From Rhodophyticola sp. CCM32 (lineage in GTDB: Bacteria > Pseudomonadota > Alphaproteobacteria > Rhodobacterales > Rhodobacteraceae), in contig NZ_CP038492.1 of NCBI RefSeq assembly GCF_004751985.1, positions 3,797,001 through 3,861,000 on the forward strand: a DNA stretch of 64,000 nt. Direction: 5' to 3'. A model generated the notes under the pieces. That model saw nothing but the letters and a program-made list of their open reading frames with translations. It searched no databases and had not been told where the DNA came from. Position numbers and translations under genes: made by a program. Positions within the stretch are counted from its first letter, which is position 1. Each line of letters opens with the position of its first letter. Positions 18,934 through 28,436 of this stretch are shown piece by piece.

Positions 18934-20643
18934 TCAGGTTCGCACCCCCGCAAACCGGGTTTGCCAGTCTTCGCGGGCCTCATCGGTGATTTTCGAGAAC
19001 AACACCTCCGGCACGGTGAAGGCGTGGCCCGCCGGTAGCGTGGTCAGGGCCGCGCCGGTCTCCTCGGGCCAGGCCGCTGCCGCCCCCATCGCCTCCAGCA
19101 TTCTGGCCGCGGCATCGGGGATGAAAGGGGCTGAAAGCGTAGCGTAAAGCGGGATCAGGTTCAGGGCCAGCCGGGTGATCGCGGCGGCGCGCTCCGGCTC
19201 GGTCTTGAAAGCGGTCCAGGGGGCGGCGGATTGCAGATATTCATTGCCCAGCACCCAGATCGCGCGCAGCTCTGCCGTTGCCTTGCGGATGTCGATGGCA
19301 TCCATATGGGCCTGATAGGCGGTCAGACGGGCCTGCAGATCGGCGATCAGGGCCTCTTCCTGCGGGCCATAGCTTCCCCCCTCTGGTACGGTCTCGCCGA
19401 ATTTCGAGCGGCAGAATTTGGTGACGCGGCTGACGAAATTGCCCAGCACATCGGCCAGATCCTTGTTCACATCCTGCTGGAAGGCTTCCCAGGTGAACTC
19501 ACTGTCCGAGGTTTCGGGGGCATGGCTCAAAAGCCACCAGCGCCAGTAATCGGGGGGCAGGATCTCCAGCGCCTGGTCCATGAACACGCCGCGCCCCTGA
19601 GAGGTGCTGAACTGCCCGCCATCATAATTCAGGTAGTTGAAGGATTTGATGTAATCCACCAGCTTCCAGGGCTCGCCCGAACCGATGATCGTGGCCGGAA
19701 AGCTGAGCGTGTGGAACGGCACATTGTCCTTGCCCATGAACTGGACATAGCGCACGTCATCCGCCCCCTTGTCCGTCCGCCACCAGCATTCCCAATCGGT
19801 GCCCTTGCCTGCATCGACCCATTCCCCGGCGCAGGCGATGTATTCGATCGGCGCATCGAACCAGACATAGAACACCTTGCCTTCCATCCCCGGCCAGTCC
19901 GCATCGCCGCGTTTGACCGGAATGCCCCAGTCCAGATCGCGGGTGATGCCCCGGTCCTGCAACCCGTCGCCATCGGTCAGCCATTTCTTCGCAATCGAGG
20001 TGGTCAGGATCGGCCAGTCGCTCTTGCTGTCGATCCAGTCGCCCAACTGATCGCGCAGGGCGGATTGGCGCAGATACAGGTGCTTGGTTTCGCGCACCTC
20101 CAGATCGGTGGAGCCGGAAATCGCGCTGTGCGGGTCGATCAGATCGGTCGGGTCAAGCTGTTTGGTGCAGTTCTCGCACTGGTCGCCGCGCGCCTTGTCA
20201 TAGCCGCAATTGGGGCAGGTGCCCTCGATATAGCGATCAGGCAGAAATCGGCCATCGGCGTTGGAATAGACCTGCTTTTCCGAAACCTCCTCGATCAGCC
20301 CGGCCTCGGCCAGACGGCCTGCGAAATGCTGGGTCAGGCGGTGGTTCTGCGGGCTTGAGGACCGTCCGAAATGATCGAAGGACAGGCGGAACCCCTCGGC
20401 CAGCGCGGCCTGAACTTCCCACATCTCGGCGCAGTATTCCGCCACGGGTTTGCCCGCCTTTGCAGCGGCGAGTTCTGCCGGTGTGCCATGTTCATCCGTG
20501 GCGCAGAGAAACAGCACCTCCTGCCCCCGGGCGCGCAGGTATCGGGCATAGAGATCGGCGGGCAACTGGCTGCCGATCAGATTGCCCAGATGTTTGATCC
20601 CGTTGATATAGGGGATCGCCGAGGTGATGAGGGTGCGCGCCAT
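18934..20643 (-). CDS. metG: Methionyl-tRNA synthetase
   Basis: Class I aminoacyl-tRNA synthetase of 569 residues charging tRNA-Met. The HIGH-type motif is in [15 protein letters not shown], and the zinc knob has two CxxC pairs ([17 protein letters not shown]). The place of the KMSKS loop is taken by FSTSQGRG, a divergent form that lacks the second lysine. The anticodon-binding helical domain follows. There is no C-terminal tRNA-binding extension, so this is the short form. Confidence 0.95.
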   Translation of the reverse strand: MARTLITSAIPYINGIKHLGNLIGSQLPADLYARYLRARGQEVLFLCATDEHGTPAELAAAKAGKPVAEYCAEMWEVQAALAEGFRLSFDHFGRSSSPQNHRLTQHFAGRLAEAGLIEEVSEKQVYSNADGRFLPDRYIEGTCPNCGYDKARGDQCENCTKQLDPTDLIDPHSAISGSTDLEVRETKHLYLRQSALRDQLGDWIDSKSDWPILTTSIAKKWLTDGDGLQDRGITRDLDWGIPVKRGDADWPGMEGKVFYVWFDAPIEYIACAGEWVDAGKGTDWECWWRTDKGADDVRYVQFMGKDNVPFHTLSFPATIIGSGEPWKLVDYIKSFNYLNYDGGQFSTSQGRGVFMDQALEILPPDYWRWWLLSHAPETSDSEFTWEAFQQDVNKDLADVLGNFVSRVTKFCRSKFGETVPEGGSYGPQEEALIADLQARLTAYQAHMDAIDIRKATAELRAIWVLGNEYLQSAAPWTAFKTEPERAAAITRLALNLIPLYATLSAPFIPDAAARMLEAMGAAAAWPEETGAALTTLPAGHAFTVPEVLFSKITDEAREDWQTRFAGVRT

Positions 20644-20781
20644 CGTCGTACCTGCCTTGTCGGTCTGTTCGGGCCGGGTTTAGCCCAAGGCCGGTGCAAG
20701 GACCAGTGGCAGAAAACTCCAGGGTTATGGCCCTATAGATTCGGACTGAAATTCTGAAAGACCCCACATCATCCTTACGCC

Positions 20782-20885
20782 CGCCGGGCAGCGCCCGTAC
20801 CGCCCCCACGGGGCGGGCGCTTCTCGCCCACCCCTCGGCTCAGACGATGCCCTCTGTGCAATGCATATGTGGTGCAGAATTCTGG
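20782..20885 (+). repeat. 104-bp dispersed intergenic repeat, copy 2
   Basis: Second copy of the element at 8,817-8,920, in the same orientation, lying between the metG start and the stop of the MFS gene. The GC hairpin and the terminal ATGCATAT palindrome are both kept despite 14 substitutions. The copy ends 7 bp before the MFS stop codon, so it may serve as that gene's transcript end. Confidence 0.75.
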
Positions 20886-20892
20886 TCTGGTC

Positions 20893-22107
20893 CTAGCGGG
20901 GACGGCGAAAGATACGCCCGGCCTGAAACGAGGTGCGGGGGATCCAGATATAGGGGTTGCGGGTTCCCGCACTGGCCCGGCGGCGCATACGGATCAGCCC
21001 GAACAGGACCAGCCCCAGATGGCCTGCGGCGATGAAGACGAACAGGGCCGGGGGGCCGAATGCGGTGATCAGGGCGGAACTGACCAAAGGCGCGACAATC
21101 GCCCCGACCGCATAGAAGAACATCAGCGCAGCGGAGAGCTCGACCCGCTGGCTGTCATCGGCCCAGTCATGGGCATGGGCCGCCGAGATCGAATAGATCG
21201 GAAAAGTCAGCCCGCCGAACAGCAGTGCGGCGGTGAAAATCGCAATGGTGCCCTGACTGGCCAGCACAAGTGTTACGCCGCTGGCAAGGATTGCCGCGCC
21301 GGAGGCCCCGATCAGAACCCAACGGCGGTCATAGCGATCAGCCAGCCAGCCTGCGGGCAGTTGCACCAACGCCCCGCCAAGTACGAAGGCGGCCAGGAAA
21401 TACCCGATCTGGCTGGCTGCCAGCCCGACCTCCTGCCCGTAAAGCGGGCCGACCATGCGGAAGCCTGCGCTGCTGATGCCAGAGACGATGACGCCGGCCA
21501 CGGCAAGCGGCGACAGATGCCAGGCAAGGCTTGGTTTCAGGCGCGGCGCTGATGGGGTTTCAGGTTGCGACATCCGGGTCAGTGTCAGCGGCAGAAGGGC
21601 CGCGCAGCACAGGATCGCCAGCAGATTATACGAGACATAGGAGGCCGGAGCCAGCACCCCGATCAGAAGCTGCGCCACCAGCGAGCCGCCGGTATCGACC
21701 ATCCGGTAGGTGCCCATGGCGCGCCCTCGCGTGGCATTGGTCACCTTCGATTGCAGCCAGGCCTCGATCACCGTGTAGCACCCCGCGATACACAGGCCCG
21801 AGGCGACGCGCATCAATGCCCAGGCATAGGCATCCATAACCAGCATATGGGCCAGAAGGCCAATCGCCCCGGTGGCGGTGAAGGCAGCGAAGGCGCGGGA
21901 ATGGCCCACTGACCCCATCAGGCGCGGGGCCCACCAGCAGCCGATGAAGAAACCCAGAAAATGGGCAGAACCAAGCAGACCGATCTGGCCATGGGAAAAG
22001 CCCAGTTCGCTGCCCGACAGCACATCAAGCGGACCGACGCCGCCGGAACTGAGTTGCAGAAGGATGATGGAAAGGAAAAGGGCGGTGAAAGACAGAATCA
22101 GGCGCAT
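20893..22107 (-). CDS. MFS transporter
   Basis: A 404-residue protein with 12 predicted membrane helices and the major-facilitator layout. It starts MRLILSFTALFLSIILLQLSSGG. GYFLAAFVLGGALVQLPAGWLADRYDRRWVL is a clear MFS loop 8-9 motif with DRYDRR. Start 22,107 is preferred because a longer reading from 22,185 adds a basic non-membrane tail and runs through a 15-bp inverted repeat. The substrate is unknown. It is divergent from an aldo/keto reductase gene. Confidence 0.85.
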   Translation of the reverse strand: MRLILSFTALFLSIILLQLSSGGVGPLDVLSGSELGFSHGQIGLLGSAHFLGFFIGCWWAPRLMGSVGHSRAFAAFTATGAIGLLAHMLVMDAYAWALMRVASGLCIAGCYTVIEAWLQSKVTNATRGRAMGTYRMVDTGGSLVAQLLIGVLAPASYVSYNLLAILCCAALLPLTLTRMSQPETPSAPRLKPSLAWHLSPLAVAGVIVSGISSAGFRMVGPLYGQEVGLAASQIGYFLAAFVLGGALVQLPAGWLADRYDRRWVLIGASGAAILASGVTLVLASQGTIAIFTAALLFGGLTFPIYSISAAHAHDWADDSQRVELSAALMFFYAVGAIVAPLVSSALITAFGPPALFVFIAAGHLGLVLFGLIRMRRRASAGTRNPYIWIPRTSFQAGRIFRRPR

Positions 22108-22159
22108 GGAACCGGTATGTGCAACATAGGGGCACCCTCGCATGCCGCCCGTCCGGCGG

Positions 22160-22202
22160 TCTGTGCGGTTTGCGCCCTTTCCCATGTCGCAAACCGCACA
22201 GA
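22160..22202. promoter_or_regulatory. 15-bp perfect inverted repeat between divergent MFS and aldo/keto reductase genes
   Basis: Arms TCTGTGCGGTTTGCG and CGCAAACCGCACAGA are separated by 13 bases. It sits 53 bp before the MFS start on the minus strand and about 130 bp before the reductase on the plus strand. It could be an operator or an RNA hairpin in the MFS leader. Confidence 0.5.
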
Positions 22203-22334
22203 TCGGTAACAGGGCGAGAGCAGGCCGGACCCTTGGATTGCGCTTGTCCCTGACGCAGTAGCGGTTACTTCTGGGTCCAAACCGTGAATGTGCCTCAACA
22301 TTCAGCCGATGCGCTTTGAAAGGAAATCCCGCCG

Positions 22335-23381
22335 ATGAAATATATCCCTCTGGGCCAGAGCAAGACCCAAATCAGCCAGTTCTGTCTGGGCACGATGACC
22401 TGGGGCAACCAGACGCCGGAAACCGACGCGCACCGGCAGATGGATATGGCGTTGGAGGCGGGGATCAACATCGTCGATACGGCGGAGATGTATCCGGTCA
22501 ACCCGGTGCGGGCCGAAACCGTCGGCCATACCGAAAAGATCCTTGGCAACTGGATCGCCGCAAACCCTGCCCGGCGTGATGATCTGGTTCTGGCCACCAA
22601 GGTCAGCGGCCGGAACGAGGTATTTGTTCGCCCCGGACAGGACATCACCGGGGCCAGCTTTCTGAAGGCGTTTGAGGGGTCTTTGACACGGTTGAAAACC
22701 GACCGGATCGACATCTATCAGATGCATTGGCCCAATCGCGGCAGCTTCCATTTCCGCCAGATCTGGGACTATGACCCCTCGGGCCAGGACAAGGCGGTGA
22801 CCCTGGCCCATATGGTCGAGATACTGGAGGCGGCGGAAACTCTGGTGACGGCGGGCAAGCTGGGCCATCTGGCGCTTTCGAATGACAGTGCCTGGGGGGC
22901 CGCGCAATGGCTGCGTCTCAGCGAGGAAAGGGGCCTGCCGCGGATCGCGTCCATTCAGAATGAATACTCGCTGCTTTGCCGTCATTATGACAGTGATCTT
23001 GCGGAACTGGCGGTCAATGAGGCCCTGACCCTTCTGGCGTTTTCGCCCCTGGCAGCCGGGCTTCTGACCGGGAAATACCAGCAGGGCGCTATCCCTGCGG
23101 GGTCCCGCATGTCGCTGGTCGAAAATCTGGGCGGGCGGAAAACCGACCGGGCGTTTCAGGCCGTGGACGCCTATCAGAAAATCGCCGACCGCCACGGGCT
23201 GGACATGGTTCATATGGCCCTGGCCTTCACGGTGCAGCGGCCTTTCCCGGTATCCTCGATTTTCGGGGCCACAACGACAAACCAGTTACAGCATATTCTC
23301 AAGGGGCTGGATGTGGTTCTGTCAGATGACGTGTTGGCCGAAATCAACACCACCCATCGCGCGATTCCGATGCCCTATTGA
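22335..23381 (+). CDS. Aldo/keto reductase (Tas-like)
   Basis: A 348-residue NADPH-dependent reductase of the AKR superfamily, closest in layout to E. coli Tas. Expected features are present: LGTMTWGNQT, the catalytic Asp and Tyr in NIVDTAEMYPVNP, Lys in VLATKVSG and the IYQMHWPNR strand. The C-terminal cofactor loop is SSIFGATTTNQLQHIL. A ribosome site (AAGGAAA) precedes the ATG. The physiological substrate is unknown. Confidence 0.93.
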   Translation: MKYIPLGQSKTQISQFCLGTMTWGNQTPETDAHRQMDMALEAGINIVDTAEMYPVNPVRAETVGHTEKILGNWIAANPARRDDLVLATKVSGRNEVFVRPGQDITGASFLKAFEGSLTRLKTDRIDIYQMHWPNRGSFHFRQIWDYDPSGQDKAVTLAHMVEILEAAETLVTAGKLGHLALSNDSAWGAAQWLRLSEERGLPRIASIQNEYSLLCRHYDSDLAELAVNEALTLLAFSPLAAGLLTGKYQQGAIPAGSRMSLVENLGGRKTDRAFQAVDAYQKIADRHGLDMVHMALAFTVQRPFPVSSIFGATTTNQLQHILKGLDVVLSDDVLAEINTTHRAIPMPY

Positions 23382-23435
23382 GCCCGGTTGCGGCGACGTT
23401 ATGGTGTCGGCACGTCACGCGACAGGGGGGTAAGC

Positions 23436-24569
23436 ATGACAGGTCAGATGGCGCTTTTGGGCGCCGGTACGCGCGGCTGTGCCTGGGCGGCGCGCTTTGT
23501 GCTGATGGGATGGGATGTTCGGGTCTTCGACCCTGAACCCGGTGCCGATGCGCGGGTGGAAGAGGCACTTGCGGCGGCGCGTGCCGCCCTGCCTGCGCTA
23601 TACGATGTGGCGCTGCCACCTGCGGGCACAGTCACCTATCCTGACAGCCTGACCAAGGCTGTGACCGGGGCAGACTGGGTGCAGGACGGGTTGCCCGACC
23701 GCTTGGCCCTGAAGCGCAAGATGTATCAGGCGGTACAGGCCAGCATCGGCCCCGAGGTGGTGATTGCCGCCGCGTCGTACACATTGGGGGTGGAGGATTT
23801 GCAGGGCTGCGCACCGCGACCTGCACAGATTCTGTCGATGGCGGGCCGGATGCCGGTCTGGCTGTTTCCGCAGGTAAAGATCGAGGGTGGCCCGGCGACA
23901 CCGCCTGAGTTTCTGATGCGTGCGGGGGAGGTTCTGCACTCAATCGGAATGGTTCTGGATGCAGACGGGCTGGCAGAGATGTTGCCGGGCGATGACCCTG
24001 ACACGGTTGTTGCGGTCCTGCGCGCCCTGAAATTGCGCCGCGAACCGGGTCTGGGCGCGGGTCTTGCCGATCACGAGGTGTCCCTGGCGCCGCAGATGCC
24101 GGATCTGGCCACCCCGCCGGTGACGCTGGACCGGCAGGTGCCGCCTGACTGGGTGGACTATAACGGGCATATGAATGAAGCCCATTACCTGACCGCCTTT
24201 TCCAATGCCTGTGACCGGTTACTGCTTTGGGCGGGCATGGATGCCAATTGCGTGACTGAAGGGCACAGCGTGTTCACCGTCGAAACCCATATCCGCCATC
24301 TGGGGGAGGTTGATATCGGTGACCGGATCACGGTGACCACACGGGTGCTGGATGCGGCGGGCAAACATCTGCATCTGTGGCATGAAATGCAAAGCAGGGC
24401 AGGGCTGGCGGCCACATGTGAACAGATGCTGCTGCATATGGACCTGACCATAAGACGGCCGGCGCTGCCGCGTGCGGATGTGGGCGCGGTTCTGACCGCC
24501 GCGGCCGGAGCCCATGCCGCCCTGCCCGAACCTGAGGGGGTGGGCCGGGCCATCGGCGCCCCGCGCTGA
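23436..24569 (+). CDS. Thioesterase with degenerate carnitine-dehydrogenase-like N-terminal domain
   Basis: A 377-residue two-part protein. The C-terminal part (from about residue 230) is a hotdog thioesterase with VDYNGHMNEAHYLTAFSNA, as in betainyl-CoA thioesterases fused to L-carnitine dehydrogenase. The N-terminal part resembles the dehydrogenase Rossmann domain (LLGAGTRGCAWAARFVLMGWD). However, the segment matching the catalytic HPYNP is AGRMP, and the helical C-terminal dehydrogenase domain is missing, apart from a remnant like VVAVLRALK. The dehydrogenase is therefore probably inactive while the thioesterase looks intact. Start 23,436 follows a GGGGGG ribosome-site region; a longer start at 23,388 is less likely. 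Confidence 0.8.
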   Translation: MTGQMALLGAGTRGCAWAARFVLMGWDVRVFDPEPGADARVEEALAAARAALPALYDVALPPAGTVTYPDSLTKAVTGADWVQDGLPDRLALKRKMYQAVQASIGPEVVIAAASYTLGVEDLQGCAPRPAQILSMAGRMPVWLFPQVKIEGGPATPPEFLMRAGEVLHSIGMVLDADGLAEMLPGDDPDTVVAVLRALKLRREPGLGAGLADHEVSLAPQMPDLATPPVTLDRQVPPDWVDYNGHMNEAHYLTAFSNACDRLLLWAGMDANCVTEGHSVFTVETHIRHLGEVDIGDRITVTTRVLDAAGKHLHLWHEMQSRAGLAATCEQMLLHMDLTIRRPALPRADVGAVLTAAAGAHAALPEPEGVGRAIGAPR

Positions 24570-24583
24570 CCCCGGGCCTTGCG

Positions 24584-25450
24584 TCAATCCTTGATCCGGT
24601 GGCGTAGCGCGGTCAGGATTTTCGGGCTCTGCCGGGCAGAGGCAAGGCTTTCGCGGATCAGCCAGTCGAAATGCTGGCTGACACCGCGCACCCGGTTCCG
24701 GTCGCGGAAGGCCACATAATGGCGGCCCATATAGATCACCGTCATTTTCGGGCCGAACACGGTGACGGGGGCGGAAAACACCCGATGCGCATCGAAAACG
24801 AACATCCGCAATGTCGGGTAAAGCCGGTCATAAACCTCGATGATCCAGTCGATCTGTTCCCGTCTGAGATCGGCATCAAGGCCAGTGTAATACCCCTGAC
24901 CCAGGGCGAAGCATTCCAGTTCATGAAGCGGCAGTGCAATCTCATAATCGCTTTGACTGCTGCGCATCCAGTCAAGCCGGGCCTCGGCGGCACCAATCGC
25001 CTGATCGGGCCTTCGGTTCATGGTCGGGGCATATTCCCACCGCATCACCTCATGGGTCTTCAACATGTCGGGCAGGGTTGCGGGCACATGGCGGATTTTG
25101 AAACCCGCAGCTTCTTTGTGCCAGGCAAAAATCTGGTCATCAATGGCGCTGGAGCGCCCGGTTTCCGTCAGGGACAGGCTGGTGGCAAGAATGTCGCCGG
25201 CCAGTTCGGGCCGGTCGCTGAGCCCGAGAAGCCAGTCGGCAGAAACGCCAAGCGCCTGGGCGGCTGTGGCCACCAGATGGCCACCGGGCATCCGCGCATC
25301 CTCGGCCATCAAAAGCTGCGTGATGGTGGAACGGTCCACCGCGATGGCCCGCGACAGACCCGCCCGCGACAGGCCCGAACTGGCCAGCGCCGCAGCCAGA
25401 CGCTCTCGAAACAGGGCGGCGCGATGACGTTTGTCGGTTAATTCCAGCAT
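24584..25450 (-). CDS. XRE-family transcriptional regulator
   Basis: A 288-residue regulator with an N-terminal helix-turn-helix (about residues 15-75: RERLAAALASSGLSRAGLSRAIAVDRSTITQLLM). A long C-terminal domain carries conserved-looking aromatic segments (EYAPTMNRRPDQAIGAAEARLDWMRS and VFSAPVTVFGPKMTVIYMGRHY) that may bind a ligand. It is divergent from the desaturase gene and converges on the thioesterase fusion. Its target is not known. Confidence 0.85.
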   Translation of the reverse strand: MLELTDKRHRAALFRERLAAALASSGLSRAGLSRAIAVDRSTITQLLMAEDARMPGGHLVATAAQALGVSADWLLGLSDRPELAGDILATSLSLTETGRSSAIDDQIFAWHKEAAGFKIRHVPATLPDMLKTHEVMRWEYAPTMNRRPDQAIGAAEARLDWMRSSQSDYEIALPLHELECFALGQGYYTGLDADLRREQIDWIIEVYDRLYPTLRMFVFDAHRVFSAPVTVFGPKMTVIYMGRHYVAFRDRNRVRGVSQHFDWLIRESLASARQSPKILTALRHRIKD

Positions 25451-25575
25451 TGTTTATTATTATCACATTTGTTGGATTTCTGCTGAGAAAACCCGGACTG
25501 CCCCGAAAAAGCAAGCTCTGTTAGGCGGATATGGCAGGGCCGGGGATTGCCTTGCCATATGACATCGGAGATTGA

Positions 25576-26463
25576 ATGCGCGTCGAGTGGCCGACTGTTC
25601 TTGTCATTGTGCTGTGTTATCTGGGTTGGTGTCTTGCGCTGTTCCTGCTGCCGATGATCTGGCTTCCGCTGGCGATCGGGTTGGGGGCCTATACCATCGC
25701 GCTGCAGTCTTCCCTGCAACATGAGGTGACCCATGGGCATCCGTTCAGGGCCCGCCGTTTGAATGAGGCGATTGTCTTTGCGTCCTTGAACCTGTGCATC
25801 CCCTTCATCCGGTTTCGCGATATGCATCTGGACCATCATCTGGATAGCAACCTGACCGACCCCTATGACGACCCGGAATCCAACTATCTGGACTCGGCTG
25901 TCTGGACCCGGCTGCCACGCCCACTGCGGATCATATTGATGGCCAATAACACCCTGATCGGGCGGCTTCTGCTGGGCCCGGTGGTGTCGCAAACGGCCTT
26001 CATGATCGGGGACTGGCGGCAAGTCCGGAGCGGGGATCGCGGGGTTTTGCGGGCCTGGCTGTGGCATGTGGCGACAATTATGCCGGTCCTGATTCTTGTT
26101 CTGGTCGCGCCGATGCCCCTCTGGGCCTATCTTCTGGCCTGCTATATGGGCATCGCGGTTCTGAAAATCCGCACCTTTCTGGAACATCGCGCCCATGACC
26201 GTGCAAGCGGACGCACGGTGATTATCGAGGATCAGGGGCCGCTGGCCTTTTTGTTCCTCAACAACAATTTCCACGTGGTCCATCACATGCATCCACGCCT
26301 GCCCTGGTATCAGATACCAGCCTTGTATTTCTCTCATAAAGACAGGTATTTGAACCGGAATGACGGGTATTTCTACCGGTCCTATGCCGCCATCTTTCGC
26401 CGCCATCTGTTTCGCCCGAAAGACCCGGTGCCGCATCCGCTCTGGTCGCGAACGGACTTGTAG
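25576..26463 (+). CDS. Fatty acid desaturase family protein
   Basis: A 295-residue membrane di-iron enzyme. The three histidine boxes are visible: HEVTHGHP, HLDHHLDSN and HVVHHMHP, together with paired hydrophobic segments near residues 8-45 and 155-200. The family introduces double bonds or hydroxyl groups into lipid chains; the exact substrate is unknown. The AT-rich 125-bp spacer shared with the divergent XRE gene probably holds both promoters. Confidence 0.9.
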   Translation: MRVEWPTVLVIVLCYLGWCLALFLLPMIWLPLAIGLGAYTIALQSSLQHEVTHGHPFRARRLNEAIVFASLNLCIPFIRFRDMHLDHHLDSNLTDPYDDPESNYLDSAVWTRLPRPLRIILMANNTLIGRLLLGPVVSQTAFMIGDWRQVRSGDRGVLRAWLWHVATIMPVLILVLVAPMPLWAYLLACYMGIAVLKIRTFLEHRAHDRASGRTVIIEDQGPLAFLFLNNNFHVVHHMHPRLPWYQIPALYFSHKDRYLNRNDGYFYRSYAAIFRRHLFRPKDPVPHPLWSRTDL

Positions 26464-26491
26464 ACCGGGGCGTTAGGCGCGAAGAGAAGGT

Positions 26492-27403
26492 ATGCCCTTT
26501 TGGATACCTGTCACCATCTTTGCCGCTTTCATGCAGAATCTGCGGTTTCTGTTGCAGCGGCATCTGAAGGTCACCACCCTGTCCACCGGCGGCGCGACCT
26601 GGGCGCGGTTTCTTTATTCGGCACCTTTGGTGGCGGTGATCGTGGCGGTCTATTCCGGCGTCTCAGATCAGGCCCTGCCCGCACCGGATGGGTGGTTCTG
26701 GGCTTTCGTGATCTCTGGCGGGATGGCCCAGATGCTGGCCACGATGTGCGTTGTGGCGCTGTTCGCACACCGGAATTTCGCCGTCGGCATCACCCTGAAA
26801 AAGACCGAAGTGATCCTGACAGCGCTTCTGGGCCTCGCGATATTGGGAGAGGCGATTTCCCCGCCGGTCATCGCGGCCATCGCTTTGGGGTTCATCGGGG
26901 TGCTGCTGCTGTCAGATCCGCCAGAAGCTGGGGGCGCGCTGCCCTGGAAGGCGCGGGTTTTCAATGTGGCCTCGGGGTATGGTCTGGCCTCGGGCGTGCT
27001 GTTCGGTATCTCGGCGGTCGGTTATCGCGGGGCCTCCCTGTCACTGCCGGATGGCGATGTATTCCTGCGCGCCTCCTTCACCCTGGCGGCGGCAACTGTG
27101 GTGCAGACTGTGACGCTCGGTGTCTGGCTGGCCTGGCGCGAAGCTGGGCAGATCGCAAGGGTGCTGGCCTCCTGGCGGGTGTCTGCGCTGGTGGGGCTGA
27201 CCTCGATGTTCGGCTCGCTGGCCTGGTTCACCGCCTTCACCCTGCAGACAGCGGCTTATGTGAAAGCCCTGGGCCAGATCGAACTGGTTTTCACCTTCCT
27301 GTTCTCGGCCTTCTGGCTGAAAGAACAGTCCTCACCCAAGGAGATCTGGGGGATCGTGCTGGTGGTGGCCTCTATCGGGCTGATTTTCGCAGGCAGTCTC
27401 TGA
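26492..27403 (+). CDS. EamA-family (DMT) transporter
   Basis: A 303-residue protein with ten predicted membrane helices in two EamA repeats (first ending ALGFIGVLLLSDPP, second ending ASIGLIFAGSL). These proteins export or take up small metabolites. It starts 28 bp after the desaturase stop, and the AEC transporter starts one base after its stop, so the three form a likely operon. Confidence 0.9.
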   Translation: MPFWIPVTIFAAFMQNLRFLLQRHLKVTTLSTGGATWARFLYSAPLVAVIVAVYSGVSDQALPAPDGWFWAFVISGGMAQMLATMCVVALFAHRNFAVGITLKKTEVILTALLGLAILGEAISPPVIAAIALGFIGVLLLSDPPEAGGALPWKARVFNVASGYGLASGVLFGISAVGYRGASLSLPDGDVFLRASFTLAAATVVQTVTLGVWLAWREAGQIARVLASWRVSALVGLTSMFGSLAWFTAFTLQTAAYVKALGQIELVFTFLFSAFWLKEQSSPKEIWGIVLVVASIGLIFAGSL

Positions 27404-27404
27404 G

Positions 27405-28334
27405 ATGACGATCATCCTTGCGATTGCGCCCATTTTTCTTCTGATCCTGACCGGATATGCGCTGCGCCGCGGGCGCATCCCGTCTGATGAGTTCTGGGAT
27501 CTGAACGACAGGCTGGTGTATTTCGTGCTGATGCCCGCCCTGTTTTTTGTGCGTATCTCAACCGCGGATCTGGGCGAAGCGGGGCTTGGCCGCTTTGCCG
27601 CCGTGCTCTATGCGGGTTTCTTTGCAGCGACAGGCTTCGGTGTGATCGCGGGGTTTCTTCTGCGCCGGGGCGGGGCGGTCGGCACCTCTGTGATGCAGGG
27701 GGCGGGCAGGTTCAACAGTTTTGTCGCCCTTGCGGTGGCCGAGGCGCTTTTCGGCGCGCCGGGCCTGCAACTGGCCGTATTGGGGGCGGCCATTCTGGTG
27801 CCTGTCGTCAATCTGACCGTGATCAGCCTTTTTGCCGTGATGCTGCCCCGAAAGGGCGGAAATATGTTGCGGGCGGCGGTGAGGCAACTGGCAACCAACC
27901 CGTTGATCCTGGCCATTCTGGCGGCGCTGGCATTCAATGTCGGGGGCTTCCGGACGCTGCCGGTTCTGCATGATACGCTGACGATCCTGGGGCAGGCGGC
28001 GCTGCCGGTCATGCTGCTATGCGTGGGGGCGAACCTGAAACTGCGCGGGCTCAGGGCCGAGATCGCGCCGATGGCCCTGGCCGGGTTTGGCAAGATCGTG
28101 ATCTTTCCCGGCACGCTTCTTCTGACGGCTCCGGCACTTGGTCTTGATCCGCTCAGCGCGCAGGTGGCGCTGATCTATGGCGCGCTGCCCACAGGCGTGG
28201 CCGCCTATACGCTGGCCCGGCAACTGGGCGGCGATGCGCCCCTGATGGCGGCGATGATCACCATGCAGACCCTGATCAGTTTCGCGACAATGCCACTGTG
28301 GTTGAGTCTGGGCGCGCGGGTCTTTGATTTGTAA
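27405..28334 (+). CDS. AEC-family transporter
   Basis: A 309-residue protein with about ten membrane helices and the auxin-efflux-carrier pattern: LRRGRIP near the N terminus, a central GAGRFNSFVALAVAEALFG segment, and GALPTGVAAYTLARQLGGD near the C terminus. Bacterial members move malonate, malate or similar anions, but the substrate here is not determinable. It is tightly linked to the EamA gene upstream. Confidence 0.9.
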   Translation: MTIILAIAPIFLLILTGYALRRGRIPSDEFWDLNDRLVYFVLMPALFFVRISTADLGEAGLGRFAAVLYAGFFAATGFGVIAGFLLRRGGAVGTSVMQGAGRFNSFVALAVAEALFGAPGLQLAVLGAAILVPVVNLTVISLFAVMLPRKGGNMLRAAVRQLATNPLILAILAALAFNVGGFRTLPVLHDTLTILGQAALPVMLLCVGANLKLRGLRAEIAPMALAGFGKIVIFPGTLLLTAPALGLDPLSAQVALIYGALPTGVAAYTLARQLGGDAPLMAAMITMQTLISFATMPLWLSLGARVFDL

Positions 28335-28400
28335 TGCCGGATGTCCTGAAACCGGAAACGGCGGAGACATGGCTTGGCTTTCTTCTTGTCTCCAATACGC

Positions 28401-28432
28401 CGGGGAGCGCGAGGGGCTGGCCCCTCGCTCCC
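28401..28432 (-). terminator. Repeated 32-bp hairpin, second copy
   Basis: Identical to 18,874-18,905. It lies 5 bp past the stop of the minus-strand NUDIX gene and about 65 bp past the plus-strand AEC gene, so it may end transcripts from either side. Confidence 0.65.
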
Positions 28433-28436
28433 TGCC

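Noticed and set aside
19231..20358. 375-codon plus-strand frame opposite metG
   Set aside because: Shadow of metG.
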